Below are positions 1-6,232 of a stretch of DNA of 11,926 bases, piece by piece. The stretch covers positions 1-11,926 of the forward strand of contig CAKQWG010000099.1 of assembly GCA_934278005.1 (NCBI GenBank), read 5' to 3'. Positions within the stretch are counted from its first letter, which is position 1; each line of letters opens with the position of its first letter. Source of the stretch: an uncultured Pirellulaceae bacterium (GTDB lineage Bacteria > Planctomycetota > Planctomycetia > Pirellulales > Pirellulaceae). Below the pieces are notes generated by a model. The model saw only the letters and a list, made by a program, of their open reading frames with translations, made no database searches and was not told where the DNA came from. A program made the translations under genes and the position numbers.

Positions 1-310
1 GATGTCTTTCGCCGTCGACTTACCTTGCCCAACTCTCTAAACCTCTCGACCAGCAGCACTTCTCTTGCCCTGCCCTGCCGCTCGCACTGCCGTTCGCGCT
101 CGTAATTAAAGCAATTCAACCAGAAAATATATTCTGCGATTTTTCCTAAAATGCGCGTAAGCCAACTGGCCATTCGTTCGTCTATCTAATTAGTCAACCA
201 CGCTCTTAGGCTGGAAACGCTTTGCATGCATTCGCAAGCTGCGCCCGGCCGCGTGCGTCGGTGGGTTTCGTCAGGATCACCTTTTGTTGGGAGTTGGAAA
301 GATGCTTTGC
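1..310. other. 5' non-coding stretch
   Basis: No convincing gene. Forward frame 1 is open from the window edge to a TAA at 103-105, and frame 3 is open to about 150, but the translations are Ser/Leu/Pro/Arg-rich and resemble nothing I know, so an upstream gene tail is not supported. A locally AT-rich patch lies at about 103-150, and CTAATTAG (186-193) is a short palindrome. The stretch presumably carries the promoter of the gene at 311, but I see no clear -35/-10 pair. Confidence 0.5.
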
Positions 311-886
311 ATGAATCTGTATCGCGAGTTTCGAGTCCAGTGGTCGACCCATTTTGGAGTCTACTGGTTGCCGGTGTTGTTGCTGTCGAGCACGGCCGGA
401 GGACTGTCGCCATCATCGCTGTTGGCTGACGATCCACCGGCTGATGTTCCCTCAGTGGCGGCCACAGACTCACAGGAGCAAAGTGCGCCTGCACAGAAAA
501 AAAGAATGGCCGCATCGCCCACAGCGACGGCTGGTAAGTCCGCCGTGGTCGGCGCGGCAGGTGAGACAACAGCCGCGACTAGCGAACCGGCTGCCAAGTC
601 TGCACAGGCCACCGACAAGCGTCGCAGCAGTGCGCGGCGCCTGCCCGCCTACTATAGCACTGTCGTCGATGATCGCCAGCGCGCGGCCATCTACGAGATC
701 CGCAGCCGCTCCGAGGCTCAGCTCGAACAATTGCAGCAGCAGATCGATACTATTCGGCAATCCGAGCTGGCTGAGATACAGGCCCTGCTGACGGAAGAAC
801 AACTGCAAAGGATCGATGCCCTACGAGCTCAGCGGGCAGCGACTAGCAAGACTGTCGACGACGCTGCACTGCGCCAGACGCCTTAG
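311..886 (+). CDS. Secreted Ala-rich protein with LTxxQ/Spy-like coiled coil
   Basis: A protein of about 191 aa with three visible parts. An N-terminal export signal has a hydrophobic core around residues 15-38 and a likely cleavage near the LLA-DDPP junction. A low-complexity Ala/Ser/Thr linker covers about residues 40-105. A charged helical C-terminal segment (about 110-175) is rich in Glu, Gln and Arg and holds LLTEEQLQRIDAL, the LTxxQ-type motif seen in Spy/CpxP-like periplasmic proteins and in many planctomycete proteins of this shape. The role is unknown; a small periplasmic coiled-coil chaperone or sensor-like protein is an inference. ATG 311 is preferred because GGAAAG (296-301) lies 9 nt upstream. 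ATG 302 and TTG 284 are in frame, but the GGAAAG abuts 302. The gene stands alone, with the repeat-bearing spacer downstream. Confidence 0.75.
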   Translation: MNLYREFRVQWSTHFGVYWLPVLLLSSTAGGLSPSSLLADDPPADVPSVAATDSQEQSAPAQKKRMAASPTATAGKSAVVGAAGETTAATSEPAAKSAQATDKRRSSARRLPAYYSTVVDDRQRAAIYEIRSRSEAQLEQLQQQIDTIRQSELAEIQALLTEEQLQRIDALRAQRAATSKTVDDAALRQTP

Positions 887-1011
887 TCCTAATCTCTCCT
901 GCAACTAGTTCTGACGAGTGCGATCTGCGCAATGCGTCTGGTTTCTGGCAAAGCCATTCGCGCGCTCCCCATTTGCGCTCGTCTACTGGATCAACGCGCA
1001 GCGAGTAGTTT

Positions 1012-1181
1012 GCAGCGAGCCGCAGCAGGCCGCAGGTGCACAGGTCAACTAGCCCAGTGCACCAGGTTCTATTGCACCGGATCGCCCCGACAGATCGACC
1101 AGTCGCGGCCTGCGCAGGCGACGGCACGGCCGAACTCACTCGTCAATCACTCCACCGTCGAAGAACTCATGCAGTTGGAAA
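1012..1181 (+). repeat. 170-bp direct repeat, copy A
   Basis: Matches copy B (1422-1591) at 166 of 170 positions with no gaps and a constant offset of 410. Differences lie at 1031/1441, 1051/1461, 1110/1520 and 1114/1524. Internal structure includes GGTGCAC (1035-1041) paired with GTGCACC (1057-1063) around a 15-nt loop, and the perfect palindrome GCCTGCGCAGGC (1108-1119). Identity ends abruptly on both sides. This is either a recent local duplication or two copies of a dispersed element; only a genome search would tell. Confidence 0.9.
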
Positions 1182-1254
1182 TAGGCTCGCCGATCTTCAG
1201 CGTTATAGCCAGTCACCACTCGCCACACAGCGCGCGCAGATTTTCTAACCAACC

Positions 1255-1404
1255 ATCTTCTAACCTTTGTCTCCCCGCTGCAGACTGGGCTAGATCGGAC
1301 GCGACCCTCTATCCCCCGTGTCTCATTCTGTCGTGCAACAAACGCGACGCGCCTACGGAGATCTCTAGAGTGATCTCTGGTTAAAAAATGGATGGTTAGA
1401 AGAT
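1255..1404. repeat. Inverted repeat between the two repeat copies
   Basis: ATCTTCTAACC (1255-1265) is the exact reverse complement of GGTTAGAAGAT (1394-1404), and AACCATC (1251-1257) also matches GATGGTT (1391-1397). The arms are separated by 128 bp and sit near the two ends of the unique spacer between copies A and B. A smaller pair, GAGATC (1358-1363) and GATCTC (1372-1377), lies inside. The arms could be chance or the ends of a short inserted segment. Confidence 0.4.
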
Positions 1405-1421
1405 CCAGTGCGCGAGCTGGC

Positions 1422-1591
1422 GCAGCGAGCCGCAGCAGGCAGCAGGTGCACAGGTCAACTGGCCCAGTGCACCAGGTTCTATTGCACCGGATCGCCCCGA
1501 CAGATCGACCAGTCGCGGCTTGCCCAGGCGACGGCACGGCCGAACTCACTCGTCAATCACTCCACCGTCGAAGAACTCATGCAGTTGGAAA
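1422..1591 (+). repeat. 170-bp direct repeat, copy B
   Basis: Second copy of the 170-bp unit, ending 66 bp before the stop codon of the phosphoesterase gene. The GGTGCAC (1445-1451) and GTGCACC (1467-1473) stem is intact. The 12-bp palindrome of copy A is altered at two of its positions (1520, 1524), so it is no longer self-complementary. The 19 bases just before the copy (1402-1420) match 1723-1731 plus 1745-1754 inside the neighbouring gene if a 13-bp gap is allowed. Confidence 0.9.
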
Positions 1592-1657
1592 GCCTGTGAC
1601 TACAAGTTCTTTCGGCGCCGCAGGCAGATGGCACCCAAACCAACTGCCGGATAGTGA

Positions 1658-2596
1658 CTAGCGCGTACTTGCGGCCAAGGCATACTGCAGTTGGTGCCGT
1701 TGGCCATGCTGAGCGTGCGCGTGATCCAGTGCGCGCAGCTCCAGCGCGAGCTGGTCCGCACCAAACTTGGCTTTCACCCAACCGTTGGGATGCGCCGGGT
1801 CAAACACATAGGAACACGACGGAAGATTAACTAGACTTAATTCGTCGTGCTTCTCGCTTGCATTCCAGCGGTGTGAGTGTCCAAAAATATAAGCCTGCAC
1901 GTGCGGCCGAGCCTGCAGTAAATCGACCAACTGTTGCGAATCCTTCAGACCACCAATAACCGTTTGCGAGTCCTTCAACTCGAACTGAAGATTGTGGTGC
2001 GCAAATACAATCGCCGGCTTGTCGGGCTGAGCGTCTAACGCTGCAGCTAGCCAGTCCAGTTGGGGTTGCCCCAATTCTCCCGTCACCACGTTCACCTCCA
2101 GCAGTGAGTCCATCAAAAACAGATTCGCGTCAGGAGTCGACACAATGCTCACATGCTTGCCATCCACAACCGCATTGTCCGCGCGTTGATCAGCGAACGC
2201 AGCGTAAAATGGCTCGCGATCATCATGATTGCCCATGGTCATGTGGATCGGCAGGCCCGCATCGGTCAGCCGCCGAAGCGCCGTGCTCAAAGTTGCGTAG
2301 TCGCCGGGTAGCCCCCTGGCATAGGCACAATCTCCGTTGATTATGACACCCTCTGGAGCGATCTCTTCAGCCAATATCTCATCGATGGCCTGGTTCAAAC
2401 AGTCCAGCATGGTGATGCCACGCGCAGTCCGCATGGGATTCGCGTCGATGTGCGGATCAGACAGCAGCGCCCACCAAACTTCATCTGCCGGCGACTCGTC
2501 AGCCGCCGCATGCCGCGAGCTCAACCACGCCGCACCTCCTATAAAAGTTGTCTGTAGGAAGCGCCGCCGGGTCGAAGGAATCATATGCAATGGCAT
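1658..2596 (-). CDS. Tat-exported calcineurin-like metallophosphoesterase
   Basis: A protein of 312 aa with a twin-arginine signal at the N-terminus (STRRRFLQTTF, residues 8-18, then a hydrophobic stretch to about 26). The five metallophosphoesterase blocks follow in order: DPHID (47-51), GD (88-89), GNHDD (122-126), AHH (199-201) and GHSH (239-242). These residues bind a two-metal centre in this superfamily and hydrolyse phosphate mono- or diesters; the substrate here cannot be read from the sequence. Tat export implies folding, possibly with metal, before crossing the inner membrane. ATG 2596 is chosen because it leaves a compact n-region before the RRR motif; ATG 2584 also works, and GTG 2638 would add 14 atypical residues. 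The gene follows the sulfatase by 83 nt on the same strand, so co-transcription is likely. The C-terminus is His/Gln-rich. Confidence 0.9.
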   Translation of the reverse strand: MPLHMIPSTRRRFLQTTFIGGAAWLSSRHAAADESPADEVWWALLSDPHIDANPMRTARGITMLDCLNQAIDEILAEEIAPEGVIINGDCAYARGLPGDYATLSTALRRLTDAGLPIHMTMGNHDDREPFYAAFADQRADNAVVDGKHVSIVSTPDANLFLMDSLLEVNVVTGELGQPQLDWLAAALDAQPDKPAIVFAHHNLQFELKDSQTVIGGLKDSQQLVDLLQARPHVQAYIFGHSHRWNASEKHDELSLVNLPSCSYVFDPAHPNGWVKAKFGADQLALELRALDHAHAQHGQRHQLQYALAASTR

Positions 2597-2679
2597 TGCG
2601 ATCTCACTAATTGGATGTGCTGAATAAACCAAGCTCACTATTTTATCAGCTTGTCAACGAAAATGTCCCGCTCAAAGGG

Positions 2680-4296
2680 CTACTCGAAGTCGTCTGCATT
2701 GACCCAGCCGGCTTTCATCTTTTCACCGGCCATCATTCGCTCGTAAAAGCCACGTCCCGCCGGGTCGGCGTACTGATAGCGATCAAACTTTTCACCCTCG
2801 CCAGACATCCGTGGATCGGACTGTAATCGCAGTTCGCTAACCATCAACTCCGCCATGCTCGCCCTGCGAGCCTGTGCGGTTGGACTGCGAGCCATGTTTT
2901 GCATGCAGTCCGGATCAGCCCGCAGGTCGTACAACTCCTCCATCGGCCGGCGACCAAAACATAACTCCCAAAACTGATCGTCGGACCCCGCGCGCTTCAG
3001 CTTTAGAATCTCAGTTTTCGTCGGACTGCCGTCACAATTCAGATAGCCCGTTTCGGGATTACCGGCAGGCCAACGCTCGCTGTGATAGTTTTTCACATAT
3101 AGCCATTTGTCTTGAACGATGCCGCGAATGGGATAACCGACGTCGCCTGGACGCCCCACGTCGTGACGCTCCTTGCCGATCAGCACGTGCGAGCGGGCCG
3201 CGTCGATGTGTCCTGCCGCTTGAGTTTCAAACAGATTTGTCAGACTGCGGCCTGGCGAATCCTGCATGCCCGTCTGACTCCACTGTCCGCCCGCTACCTC
3301 GATAAAGGTCGGAGCCAGATCGATAAAACTGACATAGTCGTCTATCTCTCGACCAGCGGCTGCAATTCCGCGCGGCCACAGTATGGCTAGTGGCACATGA
3401 TTGGAGGCCTCGTAGGCCTGCCCTTTGACGCGTGGGAAAGGCATGCCATGGTCCGCCGTAACCACGATCAACGTATTATTTAGCTGACCTGATTGCTCGA
3501 GGTCCGTTAGCATCTGACCGAGATGATCATCGAAGGTCTTCAATTCGAATGCATAGTCCAGCATATCGGTGCGAATCATTTCGTTATCGGGCCAATAGGC
3601 AGGCACTCGCTGGATGTCTGATGTCTTGCGCCGCCCATCCTGCAGGCCGACGCCAAACTGGTACGGTCGGTGAGGTTCCGTAGACCCGTACCAGAAACAC
3701 CAAGGCTGATCTTGCGGGACCGCGCGCAGGAAGTCGCCAAAGTTCTTGGCATAATCGGTGGGTGAAATGTACTCGGCCGCCGGCTGCATCTTTTGCCGAT
3801 TAAACGCTTGCCCAAGCAACCTACGCGGCTTGCCTGACGCGTCGAGCGCAATCCCTGGCCCCCATCCCTTGCCCGTTAAACCGACGAAGTAGCCCAAGCC
3901 CTGAAGCGCTTCAGCGTAAGTTTTGAACTCCAGCGGAAAGTTAGCCCAATGATTGGCGGCTTCCTTAAGCTGCCACGAATTGCGTCCGGTCAGCAAGCAA
4001 GCTCGAGAGGGTGCGCATTTCGCATTGGGCGTATAGGCATTGTTGAACAACAGACCGTCGCGCGCAACGCGATCAAAGTTTGGCGTTTCAACCCAGTCGC
4101 AACCATAAGCACCAAAGTATGGCCAAGAGGCATCGTCGGCCATGCACACCAATATGTTCGGTCGCTGGCCGTGCTGCGGCTCGTTAGGTGAAGATTGATT
4201 GGGGATCGCAACGACGGCTGGTTGTGCAGCGGGAGACTGTGCCGAGGCTACTAAGCAGCTACACACGAGCCATAAGGCAGGGTACGTTAGTTTCAT
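2680..4296 (-). CDS. Secreted type I sulfatase, N-sulfoglucosamine sulfohydrolase-like
   Basis: A protein of 538 aa with a Sec signal peptide (residues 1-20, VASAQ at the end). The metal-binding pair DD is at 54-55. The sulfatase signature CAPSR is at 94-98, where Cys94 would become formylglycine, followed by LLTGR. Further family landmarks are TGKGWGPG (141-148, catalytic-type Lys143), EPHR (207-210) and [13 protein letters not shown] (280-292; Asp282 and His283 metal/active site). The [12 protein letters not shown] block and the [12 protein letters not shown] that follows resemble heparan N-sulfatase (SGSH)-type enzymes, so hydrolysis of sulfate from a sulfated glycan in the periplasm or outside is likely; the true substrate is inferred. 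Maturation needs a formylglycine-generating enzyme not in this window. No clear ribosome binding site precedes ATG 4296, which is common in planctomycetes. It leads the probable two-gene unit with the phosphoesterase. Confidence 0.93.
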   Translation of the reverse strand: MKLTYPALWLVCSCLVASAQSPAAQPAVVAIPNQSSPNEPQHGQRPNILVCMADDASWPYFGAYGCDWVETPNFDRVARDGLLFNNAYTPNAKCAPSRACLLTGRNSWQLKEAANHWANFPLEFKTYAEALQGLGYFVGLTGKGWGPGIALDASGKPRRLLGQAFNRQKMQPAAEYISPTDYAKNFGDFLRAVPQDQPWCFWYGSTEPHRPYQFGVGLQDGRRKTSDIQRVPAYWPDNEMIRTDMLDYAFELKTFDDHLGQMLTDLEQSGQLNNTLIVVTADHGMPFPRVKGQAYEASNHVPLAILWPRGIAAAGREIDDYVSFIDLAPTFIEVAGGQWSQTGMQDSPGRSLTNLFETQAAGHIDAARSHVLIGKERHDVGRPGDVGYPIRGIVQDKWLYVKNYHSERWPAGNPETGYLNCDGSPTKTEILKLKRAGSDDQFWELCFGRRPMEELYDLRADPDCMQNMARSPTAQARRASMAELMVSELRLQSDPRMSGEGEKFDRYQYADPAGRGFYERMMAGEKMKAGWVNADDFE

Positions 4297-4394
4297 GGTC
4301 TGTTCTTTCGCGAACGCTTAGTGGAGACTGTCTATGCTAACAGTTCAACCAAAGACCATGTCAACGCGAAGGATAAAAATCAACTAATCGTAAC

Positions 4395-4409
4395 GCCTGT
4401 GAATCAGGC
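4395..4409 (-). terminator. Weak hairpin downstream of the unknown gene
   Basis: GCCTG (4395-4399) pairs with CAGGC (4405-4409) around a 5-nt loop, 16 nt past the stop codon of the 293-aa gene and before the sulfatase. Read on the minus strand, a T-rich patch follows only after about 20 nt. It could attenuate read-through into the sulfatase, but the stem is short. Confidence 0.25.
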
Positions 4410-4425
4410 TAGAGATGCATGCGGC

Positions 4426-5307
4426 TTAGCGCACAGTCGCTTCCACACTCGGCCCGATTGTTAAGATGCGGGCTCGCAAAAGGCTCAGTAATTTTGCCGT
4501 GGCTATAGGCGATGGACCAAGAGCAATTCGCTGCATTTCAGTGCACACCTCGACGTACATATCCTGTTGTGCAAGCCTCGCCCCGCGCGCCTTAGCCAGA
4601 GCCTCGATTTGTGGTGCCAGCACTCGCCACGCTTGACCGAGTGCGAACGGGATGTCGAGTGCACGCACCCCGGTGGCGACTCCCAGCGATTGCAGCATGC
4701 AACGCCGAGCTGACACCGAATCCATCTGGTAGCGAGACCAGCCGCGATACCAATTTTCTACGTCCACCGGCCTCGTTAGACTTCCAGACTCAGTTACCAT
4801 ATCGGCTGCGGCCTGAAGAACGATCGACCACACGTCGCACCGAAAGTCAACTGCTCCAGGTTTGCGCTTCAGAGCATTCAAACGCTTTTGGTACCGTTTC
4901 CAAAAGCTCTTGGCCACTGGGCTGTGGCTGTCCGCGGGTCTAGCCAGCATCGGACGGCCCGAGGGGCTGCGCACGTCAATGCAAATTGGCTCGCGGCCGC
5001 TGGGTTGATATTTCGGAACAGGCGAATCCGAAACGAACAATCCGCCGCGTCCCTCGCTCAGCTCTAAAACCAGCTCAACGGCAGACAGATCAAAGGTGGT
5101 GATCAACACCCGACTGTCTGAGTGAATTGGCTTGATAGAATTTATACTGTCGGTAGCATGGGTCGAGCGGGCTACATCGATCGCCGCGCCTCGCGCGATA
5201 CTTGTGGCTCGCGTCAACTCCGCTAATGGCTGCTGACTAAGAGGAAAAACTGCTAGTTGGTGCTCGGGGCCTTGGCCTCGACCAGGGGCGACGGAACGTT
5301 TGAGCAT
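4426..5307 (-). CDS. Unrecognised 293-aa protein
   Basis: An open frame of 293 codons starting at ATG 5307, with no recognised domain. It shows no signal peptide and no obvious membrane segment, so it is probably cytoplasmic. The middle (about residues 65-125) looks beta-rich, with alternating hydrophobic runs such as RVLITTFDLSAVELVLELSE. A very basic stretch follows (FWKRYQKRLNALKRK, about 135-150), and the C-terminal half looks mostly helical. Its length on one strand, the lack of a comparable opposite-strand frame and the balanced amino-acid composition support a real gene, but there is no Shine-Dalgarno site. The sulfatase begins 129 nt downstream on the same strand; a zinc-ribbon gene lies 294 nt upstream across the REP pair. 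A DNA- or RNA-binding role through the basic segment would be a guess. Confidence 0.6.
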   Translation of the reverse strand: MLKRSVAPGRGQGPEHQLAVFPLSQQPLAELTRATSIARGAAIDVARSTHATDSINSIKPIHSDSRVLITTFDLSAVELVLELSEGRGGLFVSDSPVPKYQPSGREPICIDVRSPSGRPMLARPADSHSPVAKSFWKRYQKRLNALKRKPGAVDFRCDVWSIVLQAAADMVTESGSLTRPVDVENWYRGWSRYQMDSVSARRCMLQSLGVATGVRALDIPFALGQAWRVLAPQIEALAKARGARLAQQDMYVEVCTEMQRIALGPSPIATAKLLSLLRARILTIGPSVEATVR

Positions 5308-5452
5308 AATATTTGATCTGTGATGACAGCTTTACTGAATAACAGCAATTTGAGTAACAGCAAATTGACAGTTGTCGCTGATCGCAACTGGCGTGCCATT
5401 GCCAACCCTATTGGCCGTCTGCCTGGCGTCTTCCTCACCGAGCTTTACGTTG

Positions 5453-5488
5453 CGCCTATCAGCCGTTTGGCGTTAGCCACGGTTGCCT
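5453..5488. repeat. REP-like palindromic repeat, copy 1
   Basis: A 36-bp unit beginning CGCCTATCAGCCG and ending CCACGGTTGCCT. It folds as CCG (5463-5465) and TGGC (5468-5471) pairing with GCCA (5476-5479) and CGG (5480-5482) around a GTTA loop, with a TT bulge. Short palindromes built on GGC-GTTA-GCC look like the intergenic repeats I associate with Pirellulaceae genomes; copy number here is unknown. Confidence 0.8.
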
Positions 5489-5491
5489 TCA

Positions 5492-5528
5492 CGCCTATCA
5501 GCCGTTTTGGCGTTAGCCACGGTTGCCT
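5492..5528. repeat. REP-like palindromic repeat, copy 2
   Basis: Identical to copy 1 except for one extra T in the bulge (37 bp), in the same orientation, with unit starts 39 bp apart. Immediately after it comes CTAAAATTTTTTTAG (5527-5541), an AT-rich inverted repeat with seven T on the plus strand. The hairpin plus T-tract could terminate plus-strand transcription, although no plus-strand gene precedes it. Confidence 0.8.
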
Positions 5529-5601
5529 AAAATTTTTTTAGCGTGCCCAATTTAACGTTCGTGGGTTGTCGGCTCACCGCGCGCACTGGACGCATCACAA
5601 A

Positions 5602-5778
5602 CTAATTGCTCAGCAATCCATCAGACGCTGGTGGCTCGATCGGGGGATGCCGAGTTGGCGTAATATCGGCAGGAGTTTCGACGTATATTTTCTCGCCGCA
5701 GTTAGGACAACCCACCGCGCGATCGTCAACCAACTCACCGCACTTCGGGCAGGGGATTCTGTTTAAGTGATCAGTCAT
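5602..5778 (-). CDS. Small double-CxxC zinc-ribbon protein
   Basis: A 58-aa protein with CPKC (Cys10, Cys13) and CPNC (Cys24, Cys27) 10 residues apart, the usual zinc-ribbon layout for one Zn. A Pro-rich, probably disordered tail follows (about residues 35-58). ATG 5778 is chosen over the in-frame TTG 5787 because GAGGA lies 9 nt upstream of the ATG on the minus strand, one of the better ribosome binding sites in the window. No signal or membrane segment is seen. Its partner is unknown; such small ribbons often bind nucleic acid or mediate protein contacts. It is divergent from the lipase gene across 5779-6232. Confidence 0.75.
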   Translation of the reverse strand: MTDHLNRIPCPKCGELVDDRAVGCPNCGEKIYVETPADITPTRHPPIEPPASDGLLSN

Positions 5779-5917
5779 CGAATTCAATCCTCGAGGAAGG
5801 GTACTGCCTGCGAACTCAGCGGTTTGCTAGCGGTACCAGGACGAGGCAACTTCCATACCGGAAGACTTTGCGGGGCGGCTGAAACAAGCCGTGAAGTAGC
5901 CGCCGAACCGCTGCGTT

Positions 5918-5936
5918 CCCAGCCTTGTAGGCTGGG
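5918..5936. repeat. Perfect 7-bp-stem hairpin
   Basis: CCCAGCC (5918-5924), loop TTGTA, GGCTGGG (5930-5936). The symmetric GC stem with a short loop looks like an intergenic palindromic repeat unit rather than a terminator, since no T-run follows. Confidence 0.6.
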
Positions 5937-6003
5937 CTAGATAATCTGCCGTGCCTTCGGCCCGAAATCCAGTCTGACCGCGAAACCGCAACGAATAAGC
6001 CCA

Positions 6004-6019
6004 GCGGCTGGTTAGCCGC
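6004..6019. repeat. Perfect 6-bp-stem hairpin
   Basis: GCGGCT (6004-6009), loop GGTT, AGCCGC (6014-6019). It contains the GTTAGCC core also present in the REP pair at 5453-5528, suggesting a related palindrome family. Confidence 0.55.
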
Positions 6020-6232
6020 CGCGCGTTGCAACTGGCATAACCGTCTGGTTTTTTTAAGCGGTGATGATTGGGCTGATGCCCGCCGACTTAAGGTATTGTG
6101 TTTGACCATTCTGTGTACAGCGTCTTGTGCAGGGACTAGCACTGGCTTCCACTGGCATCGCACTGCGATCACGGTCACACAATCGGTCATGGATAGACTG
6201 CCCGCTCAGGTCTCCCAATCGATACGTCGCGC

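Larger units (their letters stand above)
887..1657. other. Gene-poor spacer with repeat pair
   Basis: About 770 bp between the end of the coiled-coil gene and the end of the convergently oriented phosphoesterase gene. Its main content is the 170-bp direct repeat pair, with a 240-bp unique stretch between the copies. ORFs of 63-150 aa exist on both strands, but several frames are open at once across the repeat, none has recognisable domains, and copy-to-copy differences do not favour silent positions. I therefore treat the region as non-coding. No tRNA or terminator with a T-run was seen. Confidence 0.6.
5779..6232. other. Divergent hairpin-rich spacer
   Basis: A 454-bp spacer between the minus-strand zinc-ribbon gene and the plus-strand lipase. 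It contains two perfect hairpins (5918-5936 and 6004-6019), a T7 run (6049-6055) just after the small inverted repeat AACC-GTCT-GGTT, and no credible gene. Opposite-strand ORFs here have no recognisable features. It must hold the promoters of both flanking genes, but no clear -35/-10 pair is visible. Confidence 0.55.

Noticed and set aside
186..569. Minus-strand 127-aa ORF opposite the coiled-coil gene
   Set aside because: Opposite-strand shadow with Pro/Arg/Ser-rich composition; the plus-strand frame has a signal peptide and an LTxxQ-type motif.
932..1384. Plus-strand 150-aa ORF across repeat copy A, and the similar 63-aa ORF across copy B
   Set aside because: The ORFs rely on the repeat, other frames are also open, there is no domain or ribosome binding site, and two of the four repeat differences change amino acids in this frame.
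1136..1549. Minus-strand 137-aa ORF across the repeats
   Set aside because: At least three of the four repeat differences change residues in this frame, and the translation is Arg/Cys/Thr-rich with no recognisable family. Part of it (RKSARAVWRVVTGYNAEDRR) looks protein-like, so rejection is not absolute.
5453..5528. Integron attC site suggested by GTTAGCC motifs
   Set aside because: GTTAGCC does not fit the GTTRRRY core, the units are tandem direct copies with short hairpins, and no integrase or cassette structure is present.
5320..5541. Plus-strand 73-aa ORF covering the REP pair
   Set aside because: Its C-terminal half is just translation of the two repeat units.
5816..6190. Minus-strand 124-aa ORF in the hairpin-rich spacer
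   Set aside because: It runs through palindromic repeats, has no family features and no ribosome binding site.
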